From: Oscillospiraceae bacterium
Lineage (GTDB): Bacteria > Bacillota > Clostridia > Oscillospirales > Oscillospiraceae
NCBI GenBank assembly: GCA_031264545.1
Contig: JAISDV010000055.1
Location: forward strand, 1 to 38,158
Direction of reading: 5' to 3'
DNA length: 38,158 nt
The position numbers and the translations under genes were made by a program. Below the pieces are notes generated by a model. It was given only the letters and a program-made list of their open reading frames with translations, was not told the origin of the DNA and did not search any database. Below, in pieces: positions 32,042-38,158 of this stretch. Within the stretch, counting starts at the first letter, position 1; every line of letters begins with the position of its first letter.

Positions 32042-33318
32042 AGGCCCGCACCCTCCTCCATGATCTCTCTGGGATGGCTGATATGCCCTGTTATCGCGCT
32101 GGCCGCGGCGACCGCGGGCGAAGCCAGATAGACCTCGCTTTCCGCATGGCCCATGCGCCCGACGAAATTGCGGTTCGTCGTCGAGACCGCGCGCTCGCCG
32201 GCTGCGAGTATACCCATATAGCCGCCGAGGCAGGGGCCGCAGGTGGGCGTGGAGACGATACAGCCGGCCTCCATGAAAATCTTGGTGTAACCGCGCGCGA
32301 TGCATTCCATATAGATTTTCGGCGTCGCCGGAATGACGATGCCGCGCAGGCCCTTTTTGATTTTCCGGCCCTCGAGTATCTCCGCGGCCGCGGCCATATC
32401 CGCGATATTGCCGTTGGTGCAGGAGCCGATCACGACCTGGTCGATCGCGATTTCCGCGCCCTCGACCGCCGGGCGCGCGTTCTCCGGCAGATGCGGCCAG
32501 GAAACGGTGCAGGGTATTTCGGACAGGTCGAGGTCGATCACGCGGGCGTATTCCGCGTCCGGGTCGGCCGCGTAGGCCGTCCATTCCCGGTCCCGGTGAT
32601 CCCGCATATAGTCGCGGGTTATATCGTCCACGGCAAAAATGCCGTTTTTCGCGCCTGCCTCGATCGCCATGTTCGCAATGGTGAGCCGGTCGCTCATCGT
32701 GAGGTCTGAAAGCCCCCAGCCGGAGAATTCCAGCGACTGGTAGAGCGCCCCGTCGACCCCGATCAGGCCGATCAGATGGAGAATGACGTCCTTTCCGCTG
32801 ACCCACCTGCCTTTTTTGCCGGTGAGATTAACCCTGATCGCGGCGGGAACCTTGAACCAGGTCTCGCCTGTCGCCATCGCCGCCGCCATATCGGTCGAGC
32901 CGACGCCGGTGGAAAACGCGCCGAGCGCGCCGTAGGTGCAGCTGTGGCTGTCCGCGCCGATAGCGGCCTCTCCCGGGGCGATCAGCCCCTTTTCGGGAAT
33001 CAGTGCGTGCTCGACGCCCATTTCGCCCACGTCGTAAAAGTGCGTAAGGCCGAAGCGCCGGGCAAAGCCGCGGCATTTTTTGCAGCCTTCGGCCGCCTTG
33101 ATGTCCTTGTTCGGAACAAAATGATCCATCACGAGCGCGATCCGCGCGCCGTCCGTCACCCGGTCGAAGCCGGCCGTCTCGAACGCGTCGATCGCGACCG
33201 GAGCGGTAATGTCATTTCCGAGCACGAGGTCGAGCCTGGCCTTGATGAGCTGGCCCGCCCGCACCTCGGGCAGCCCGGCGTGGGCCGCGAGGATTTTCTG
33301 CGTCATTGTCATCGCCAT
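32038..33318 (-). CDS. leuC: 3-isopropylmalate dehydratase large subunit (LeuC2 type)
   Basis: Aconitase-family [4Fe-4S] enzyme that isomerises 2- to 3-isopropylmalate; 426 residues, the shorter homoaconitase-like bacterial/archaeal type rather than the 470-residue enterobacterial type. Seen: [48 protein letters not shown] (first cluster cysteine) and [14 protein letters not shown] (the other two). Start: ATG after AAAGGA. A 36-bp gap follows leuA and the stop overlaps leuD by 4 bp. Confidence 0.95.
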   Translation of the reverse strand: MAMTMTQKILAAHAGLPEVRAGQLIKARLDLVLGNDITAPVAIDAFETAGFDRVTDGARIALVMDHFVPNKDIKAAEGCKKCRGFARRFGLTHFYDVGEMGVEHALIPEKGLIAPGEAAIGADSHSCTYGALGAFSTGVGSTDMAAAMATGETWFKVPAAIRVNLTGKKGRWVSGKDVILHLIGLIGVDGALYQSLEFSGWGLSDLTMSDRLTIANMAIEAGAKNGIFAVDDITRDYMRDHRDREWTAYAADPDAEYARVIDLDLSEIPCTVSWPHLPENARPAVEGAEIAIDQVVIGSCTNGNIADMAAAAEILEGRKIKKGLRGIVIPATPKIYMECIARGYTKIFMEAGCIVSTPTCGPCLGGYMGILAAGERAVSTTNRNFVGRMGHAESEVYLASPAVAAASAITGHISHPREIMEEGAGL

Positions 33319-33354
33319 AGCGAAACTGTCCTTTCGGAAGAAGTGCGGCGGCGC

Positions 33355-34863
33355 TCAGTATTTGGCGCCGACCGCCTTGTTGATACCGTTGATATAAGCG
33401 CGGATAGCCGATTCGATCACATCCGTAGACAGGCCGCAGCCTGTATAAAGGCCGCCGCCGCAGCGCAGCTTGACGACGGCCTCGCCCATTGCGTCCTCGC
33501 CGTCGGTCACGGCGTTGAGGCTGAAGCTTTCGAGCGATACCGCGAGCCCCGTGATCTTGTCGACGGCCTTAAATGAGGCGTCGATCGGCCCGGAGCCGAT
33601 GGCGGCTTCCTCGGCAACGCCGTCATCCCGCCGGATTTTGACGCAGGCGAGGTTCGTGATGCCTGTTCCGGCGCTGACAACGTGTCCCAGCAGCTCGTAG
33701 GTGGCGGACCCGCTGTGGCTGCTCGCCAGGGCAAGGGCTTCGATGTCGCTGTCTGTCAGGTTCTTTTTCTTGTCTGCGAGCGCCTTGAAGCGGACGAAGA
33801 TCGCATCCAGCTCTTCCTTCGTGACCTCATAGCCGAGCTGCGCCAGACGGTCGCGCAGGGCATGCTTGCCGCTGTGCTTGCCGAGCACCATCGCGTTCTG
33901 CGGGATGCCGACGTCCGCGGGCCGCAGGATCTCATAGGTCAGAGCATTCGCCAGAACGCCGTGCTGATGGATGCCGCTCTCGTGGGCAAAGGCGTTCGCG
34001 CCGACGATGGCCTTGCTCGGGGCGACCGGAACGCCTGTGACGGAGGAAAGCAGCTTGCTCGTCCTGTAGATCTGGCGGGTGTTCACGCGCGTCTCCGCCT
34101 GATAATATTCCCGGCGGGTGTGCAGCGCCATAACGAGCTCCTCGAGACTGGCGTTTCCGGCGCGCTCGCCGATGCCGTTGATCGTACACTCGACCTGGGA
34201 AGCGCCCGCGCGGACGCAGGCCAGCGAGTTTGCGACGGCCAGGCCGAGGTCGTCGTGGCAGTGGGCGGAAATGTCCACGTTTTCAATGCCCGGCGTGTAC
34301 TCGCGCAGGTAACGGATCAGCTCGAACATCTCCTGCGGGGTCGAATAGCCGACCGTATCGGGAATATTGATGACCGTCGCGCCCGCTTCGATGGCTGTCC
34401 CGCAGCACTTGACGAGAAAATCCCGATCCGAGCGGGAGGCGTCCTCGCAGGAAAATTCGAGGTCCGCGCAAAGGGCCTTGGCATACGAAACATGCTTTGC
34501 AATACTCTCCAGGACCTGCTCTCGCGTCATTTTCAGCTTATATTCCATATGTATATCGCTGGCTGCGAGGAAAATATGAATGCGCGGGTACTTCGCGTCC
34601 TTCACGGCATTCCACGCGGCGTCAATATCGCCCTGTGTGCAGCGGGCGAGACTGGCGACCTGGCAGCTTTTTACAGTCCGGGCGATAGCTTCAACGCTTT
34701 TGAAGTCCTCCGGGGAGGCGATCGCGAAGCCGGCTTCTATAATATCAACACCCAGCGCGTCGAGCTGTTTGGCGATCTGCAGCTTCTCAGAGAGGTTCAT
34801 GCTGCAGCCGGGGGACTGCTCACCGTCGCGCAGAGTGGTGTCGAACACCTTGATTTTTCTCAT
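33355..34863 (-). CDS. leuA: 2-isopropylmalate synthase
   Basis: First committed enzyme of leucine synthesis (2-ketoisovalerate plus acetyl-CoA), 502 residues. Seen: IKVFDTTLRDGEQSPGCSMN at the N-terminus, DISAHCHDDLGLAVANSLACVRAGASQVECTINGIGERAGNASLEELV (metal-binding histidines and glycine loop), GANAFAHESGIHQHGVLAN, and a C-terminal LeuA regulatory domain that mediates leucine feedback inhibition. I set the start at the ATG 34863: GAGGAGG lies 10 nt before it, whereas the in-frame GTG at 34869 would be only 4 nt away. Preceded by a leucine T-box. Confidence 0.96.
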   Translation of the reverse strand: MRKIKVFDTTLRDGEQSPGCSMNLSEKLQIAKQLDALGVDIIEAGFAIASPEDFKSVEAIARTVKSCQVASLARCTQGDIDAAWNAVKDAKYPRIHIFLAASDIHMEYKLKMTREQVLESIAKHVSYAKALCADLEFSCEDASRSDRDFLVKCCGTAIEAGATVINIPDTVGYSTPQEMFELIRYLREYTPGIENVDISAHCHDDLGLAVANSLACVRAGASQVECTINGIGERAGNASLEELVMALHTRREYYQAETRVNTRQIYRTSKLLSSVTGVPVAPSKAIVGANAFAHESGIHQHGVLANALTYEILRPADVGIPQNAMVLGKHSGKHALRDRLAQLGYEVTKEELDAIFVRFKALADKKKNLTDSDIEALALASSHSGSATYELLGHVVSAGTGITNLACVKIRRDDGVAEEAAIGSGPIDASFKAVDKITGLAVSLESFSLNAVTDGEDAMGEAVVKLRCGGGLYTGCGLSTDVIESAIRAYINGINKAVGAKY

Positions 34864-34892
34864 AACCACAGTTCCTCCTCATTTATGTCCGG

Positions 34893-35172
34893 AAAATAAA
34901 ACAACTCCGTCTCCCTGAAAGAAGACGAAGCTGAAACTCCGCGGTACCACTCCAATTGGCAGCAAGGCTGCCCGCTTTCGACATCTCATACGAAATATCG
35001 CCTCGTTGATAACGGTGAGGAGACCCGTTCACACCTACGGCCCCCGAAAGGCTTTCAATGGACTGCTCAAGGGTGAGTTCGCCTTTTCCCGGCATACCGC
35101 TTCGCACCGAACAGCGGCTCTCTGAATGCCGACGGGCAGGCTTTTTCCCTGTCACTGCATTTTTGCTTTGTT
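34893..35172 (-). ncRNA. T-box riboswitch leader of leuACDB (leucine)
   Basis: tRNA-sensing leader RNA. Seen on the minus strand: the T-box sequence GGAGTGGTACCGCGG (34953-34939). It is followed by a terminator stem CTTCGTCT/AGACGGAG (34930-34905) and TTGTTTTATTTT, which competes with the antiterminator. Upstream is stem I, with GAACTCA containing a CUC Leu specifier at 35077-35075. The UGGU bulge fits a tRNA with discriminator base A, as in tRNA-Leu. Uncharged tRNA-Leu would stabilise the antiterminator and allow leuA transcription. A 90-codon open frame here is a by-product of the structure. Confidence 0.92.
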
Positions 35173-35179
35173 ATGTTAA

Positions 35180-35208
35180 AGGCTACACAAAGTTTCCGCG
35201 TTTGTCAA
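35180..35208 (-). promoter_or_regulatory. Promoter of the leu T-box operon
   Basis: Minus-strand TTGACA (35208-35203), 17-bp spacer, then a weak -10 TAGCCT (35185-35180). It fits a start of the leader near 35173. Confidence 0.5.
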
Positions 35209-35302
35209 GAGGGGCAAAAGAAAAAATTTCTTTTTTCTGCAGTCTTATGCGTCTTTACCAAAAGAGATGGGGAGTAAGACAGATTTTGTTGTGGAGATAT
35301 AC

Positions 35303-35360
35303 GGCGTCCCGGCCTAAAAACCGGGGCGCCCGTAAAAAACCGGCGGACCTGACCGGTTTT
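35303..35360. other. Two hairpins in the divergent leu/ilv spacer
   Basis: GGCGTCCCGG (35303-35312) pairs with CCGGGGCGCC (35321-35330), with one G-T. AAAACCGG (35336-35343) pairs with CCGGTTTT (35353-35360) and on the minus strand is followed by six T residues. The second looks like an intrinsic terminator facing leuA. The remainder of 35209-35375 shows no gene. Confidence 0.5.
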
Positions 35361-35375
35361 CAAAAAAATAAACAG

Positions 35376-35403
35376 TTGACAAGCGGCGTTTTCGTGATAT
35401 AAC
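35376..35403 (+). promoter_or_regulatory. Promoter of the ilv T-box operon
   Basis: Perfect TTGACA (35376-35381), 16-bp spacer, TATAAC (35398-35403) with an upstream TGA giving an extended -10. Leader start expected near 35410. Confidence 0.8.
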
Positions 35404-35409
35404 ATGAGA

Positions 35410-35722
35410 ATAATCCTATAGCTTAAATGCTTTGATGGGAATGAGTAAGCTGGAAAGCGCGCCGCAGCGAGCTGCCGCCTCGGTGAAAGGCAGCGCCGGT
35501 TTCCGGGTGAATGTCCTCCCGGAGCAGTTTGCTGAAGGGCGGGGGCTCCGCCTGTGTAAGCATAACCGGTATCGCCCGTTACAGCGTCCGGCGTTGACTG
35601 ACGCCGCAGAGTGGTTTCTTCGGAGCGGTGCAGCGCGCCGGGGAAGCAATAAGAGTGGTACCGCAGAGGTCGTACAGCCTTTGTCTCTTGATGTTTTCAT
35701 ATAAGAGACAGGGGTCTTTTTG
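35410..35722 (+). ncRNA. T-box riboswitch leader of ilvBN
   Basis: Seen: T-box sequence AGAGTGGTACCGCAG (35652-35666), followed by terminator stem CCTTTGTCTCTT (35678-35689) with AAGAGACAGGGG (35703-35714) and TCTTTTTG. In stem I the GAGTA of the specifier loop (about 35440) faces GTGAATGTCC (35507-35516), closed by a CTGGAAA/TTTCCGG helix. The codon next to GAA reads UGU; one base later it reads GUC (Val, 35513-35515). The UGGU bulge pairs with discriminator A, which bacterial tRNA-Val and tRNA-Ile have and tRNA-Cys (U) normally lacks, so Val is favoured. Confidence 0.88.
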
Positions 35723-35811
35723 TTTATTCGGTCTGATTTTTTGCTTCTGATCTTGGATTTGGCGTGCGGTGCCGGAGAAAGGCGAAAAGCTTCAATGGGG
35801 AGGAACGAGAC

Positions 35812-37476
35812 TTGAAACTGACAGGCGCGGAAATCATTATCGAGGTGCTGATCGAGCAGGGCGTCACCGATATTTTCGGTTATCCGGGCGGCGCCGCGCT
35901 CAATATCTATGAGGCGCTATACCACAGGCAGGACAGAATAAAGCATTATCTCGCGGCGCATGAGCAGGGCGCGACCCACGCGGCGGACGGTTATGCCAGG
36001 GCGACGGGAAAAACGGGCGTGATCCTGGCCACGAGCGGCCCCGGCGCGACAAACACGGTGACGGGCATTGCGACGGCCTATCTCGACAGCGTCCCCATGG
36101 TGGTCATAACGGCCAACGTCGGCACGAGCCTGATCGGAAAAGACAGCTTCCAGGAGGTTTTCATCGTCGGCATCACCCAGCCCGTGACCAAGCACAACTA
36201 CGCCGTGCGCGACATCACAAAGCTGGCCGAGACTCTCCGGGCGGCTTTCAGGATCGCGGGCAGCGGCAGGCGCGCGCCCGTCCTCGTCGATATTCCCAAG
36301 GATATTACGGCGGCGCTTTGCGAATTCACGCCCGCGCCGCGCTGGACGGAGCCGAAGGCGTCCTCCGCGCCGGTAAGCGCGCTTGAAAAAGTCGCGGCCC
36401 TGCTTGAAAAAGCCGAGCGGCCTGTCGTCTGCTTCGGCGGCGGCATCATCAGCAGCGAGGCCGGGGAGGAGCTGGTCGAATTCGTCAAAAAGGCGAAGCT
36501 TCCCACCTGTCACACGATCATGGGAACCGGCGTCATCGGCTTCGGCGACGGCCTGGATATGGGCCTCGTCGGTATGCACGGCAGCATGACCGCAAACTGC
36601 GCCATCGACGAAACCGACCTGCTGCTGGCTATGGGCACGCGCTTTTCCGACCGCGTCGCGCTGAACCCGCGCGACTTCGCCCCGCACGCGGCCATCGTCC
36701 AGTTTGATATCGACGAGAGTGAGATTCGAAAAAACGTCCTCATCGACCTCGCCGTCCTCGGGGATCTGAAGATGGAGCTCCGGCAGCTTATTCCCCTGAT
36801 AGGAGAAAAAGATCGCCCGGAATGGCTTAACAAGATAGCTTCATGGAAAAAGGAATATGATCTGGTAAACGGAAAGGACATTCCGGGCATTCGCCCCCAT
36901 GAAATCATGGCGGTTATCGGGGAGAAGGGCGGGCCGGAGGCCGCTATCACGACGGATGTCGGCCAGCACCAGATGTGGGCGGCGCAGTTCTGCAAAAAAA
37001 CGCGGCCGCGCGGCTTTCTGACGAGCGGCGGCTTAGGCACGATGGGCTTCGGTTACGGCGCCGCCATCGGCGCCGCGGTCGCGCTCGGGGGCCGGCCGGT
37101 TTTCCATATCACGAGCGACGGCAGCTTCCATATGAATATGAACGAGGCCTGCACTGCCGTGTCGAATAAATTGAAGGTCATCACGGTTATTCTGGACAAT
37201 AGGGTGCTCGGTATGGTACACCAGTGGCAGAGGGATTTTTACGGACGGCATTTCATTGCGACTGAGCCGGAGCGCGAAACGGACTACGTCAAGGTAGCCG
37301 AGGGCTTCGGCGCCCGCGGCTTCAGGGCGGAGACCCGTGAGGAATTTGAAAAGGCGGTCGGCGCGGCGCTGGCCGGCGGCGGCCCGAGCTGGATCGTCTG
37401 CCCCATCAGCCGGGACGAGAAGGTCCTGCCGATGATCCCGAACGGCGGCACGGTCCGTTCCGCGATTCTGGAATAA
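35812..37476 (+). CDS. ilvB: Acetolactate synthase large subunit (acetohydroxyacid synthase)
   Basis: ThDP- and FAD-dependent enzyme making 2-acetolactate from two pyruvates, or acetohydroxybutyrate, the common first step of Val, Leu and Ile synthesis; 554 residues. Seen: FGYPGGAALNIYEALY, the ThDP glutamate in HEQGATHAADGYARATG, GKDSFQEVFIVGITQPVTKHNYAV, the ThDP motif as TSDGSFHMNMNEACTAVSN (SDGS in place of the usual GDGS), and MVHQWQRDFYGRHF near the C-terminus. The start is TTG at 35812, with GGGGAGG 8 nt upstream; a GTG 16 codons earlier has no site. The small subunit follows in the same operon. Confidence 0.94.
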   Translation: MKLTGAEIIIEVLIEQGVTDIFGYPGGAALNIYEALYHRQDRIKHYLAAHEQGATHAADGYARATGKTGVILATSGPGATNTVTGIATAYLDSVPMVVITANVGTSLIGKDSFQEVFIVGITQPVTKHNYAVRDITKLAETLRAAFRIAGSGRRAPVLVDIPKDITAALCEFTPAPRWTEPKASSAPVSALEKVAALLEKAERPVVCFGGGIISSEAGEELVEFVKKAKLPTCHTIMGTGVIGFGDGLDMGLVGMHGSMTANCAIDETDLLLAMGTRFSDRVALNPRDFAPHAAIVQFDIDESEIRKNVLIDLAVLGDLKMELRQLIPLIGEKDRPEWLNKIASWKKEYDLVNGKDIPGIRPHEIMAVIGEKGGPEAAITTDVGQHQMWAAQFCKKTRPRGFLTSGGLGTMGFGYGAAIGAAVALGGRPVFHITSDGSFHMNMNEACTAVSNKLKVITVILDNRVLGMVHQWQRDFYGRHFIATEPERETDYVKVAEGFGARGFRAETREEFEKAVGAALAGGGPSWIVCPISRDEKVLPMIPNGGTVRSAILE

Positions 37477-37488
37477 GGAGTGTGCAGG

Positions 37489-38013
37489 ATGAACGGTAAA
37501 AAAGCCATAGTAGCGCTGCTCGTTGAAAACAACGCCAACGTGCTCACCCGCGTTTCCATGCTCTTCGGCCGGCGCGGCTACAATATCGATTCCCTGACCG
37601 TGTCGGAAACGAACGACCCCGCGATTTCGCGTATCACCATCACCGCGCAGGGCGACGACAGGATCATCGAGCAGATCATCCTCCAGACAAAAAAGCTCGT
37701 CGAGGTCAAGGCCGTCCGGCTTGAGGACGAAAACGAGGCGATCCTGCGGGAGCTGCTGCTCGTCAAGCTCGAGGCGGACGAGGCCATGCGGGCCGCGATA
37801 CGTGAGATCTGCGATGTTTACAAAGCCGGCATTGTGGATTTTTCGGCGGAGAGCATTGTCTGCGAGCTGACGGGAAAGCCCAGCAAAATTAACGGATTTC
37901 TGGACGTTATCGGAAAATACCGGATATTGGAGCTCTGCCGGACGGGTGTGACGGCTATCGACCGCGGCGGCAAGATCATGCTCTGCGAAAACAAAGAGAG
38001 CCACAAATCCTGA
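37489..38013 (+). CDS. ilvN: Acetolactate synthase small (regulatory) subunit
   Basis: ACT-domain regulator that binds valine and activates and feedback-inhibits the large subunit; 174 residues. Seen: KAIVALLVENNANVLTRVSMLFGRRGYNIDSLTVSETNDPAISRITI at the N-terminus (ACT), and the C-terminal domain with VELKAVRL-like KLVEVKAVRL and VCELTGKPSKINGFLDVIGKYRILELCRTGVTAIDRG. Start: ATG at 37489 after AAGGAG at 8 nt; spacing from ilvB is 12 bp. The downstream 38014-38158 segment holds no recognisable feature and the window ends. Confidence 0.95.
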   Translation: MNGKKAIVALLVENNANVLTRVSMLFGRRGYNIDSLTVSETNDPAISRITITAQGDDRIIEQIILQTKKLVEVKAVRLEDENEAILRELLLVKLEADEAMRAAIREICDVYKAGIVDFSAESIVCELTGKPSKINGFLDVIGKYRILELCRTGVTAIDRGGKIMLCENKESHKS

Positions 38014-38158
38014 CCGCGGCAAGCGGCGGGAGCGCGGATAACAAAAATAAAAGCCTGCGAATAGAAAGTCAATAGCAAAAAGAGAAATAATTCACAGGAG
38101 AAGAAGCGCGTAACAAAGAAGCCGCTGCGATCGAAGAGAACGTACCGGCCAATCGAAA

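Noticed and set aside
34883-35155. 90-codon minus-strand open frame before leuA
   Set aside because: Coincides with the T-box leader structure, including specifier and T-box motif; no coding signature.
35432-35704. 90-codon plus-strand open frame before ilvB
   Set aside because: Lies within the ilv T-box leader; explained by RNA structure, not by protein.
35795-35815. Six-codon ATG frame overlapping the ilvB TTG start
   Set aside because: Has no ribosome site of its own and no meaningful codon content; likely chance.

Overview
The window looks like a chromosomal segment of a GC-rich anaerobic Gram-positive bacterium, most likely a member of the Clostridia (Oscillospirales/Eubacteriales-like). 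Supporting signs are strong AGGAGG-type ribosome binding sites, two T-box leaders, an S-layer-homology (SLH) surface protein, a VanW-family cell-wall protein, a YtrA-type GntR regulator with its ABC transporter, a long-form ribosome hibernation factor, and oxygen-sensitive Fe-S and radical-SAM enzymes. The genus cannot be fixed from sequence alone.

Region 1 (1-7967, + strand) is the most unusual part. It encodes two different BcrA/BcrD-type ASKHA ATPases, a 2[4Fe-4S] ferredoxin, and two HgdA/HgdB-BcrB/BcrC-type catalytic subunits. Together these resemble a complete four-subunit, ATP-driven, class I benzoyl-CoA-reductase-like enzyme with its own electron donor. A CooC-type nickel/Fe-S maturation ATPase and a CsoR/RcnR-type metal sensor with a very His-rich N-terminus follow on the same strand. 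No CO dehydrogenase is present in the window. A family-I CoA-transferase and a small ABM-fold monooxygenase-like protein follow behind a separate promoter. My inference is that this is an ATP-dependent reductase or dehydratase for an aromatic or enoyl-CoA type substrate, with substrate activation by CoA transfer and a dedicated metal-handling module.

Region 2 (7996-11182, - strand) is a GntR / ABC ATPase / ABC-2 permease operon with overlapping genes. Region 3 (11371-13436, + strand) is mnmG with its own promoter and terminator. Region 4 (13463-20736, - strand) holds housekeeping genes in the order htpG, hemW, vanW-like, metG. Region 5 (20786-23409, + strand) holds ridA, an SLH-domain exported protein and hpf.

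Region 6 (23426-27699, - strand) is an FtsX-like ABC exporter. Its ATPase gene carries an in-frame TAG exactly in the Walker A motif, so it is probably a recent pseudogene, although its promoter and the 1148-aa permease are intact. The 345-bp gap upstream contains three hairpins, two of which share the same core arms.

Region 7 (27893-38013) is biosynthetic. nadB-nadC (- strand) have their own promoter. leuA-leuC-leuD-leuB (- strand) lie behind a leucine T-box. Divergently, ilvB-ilvN (+ strand) lie behind a second T-box. The two T-box promoters are back to back about 170 bp apart, so the leucine and common branched-chain branches share one regulatory island.
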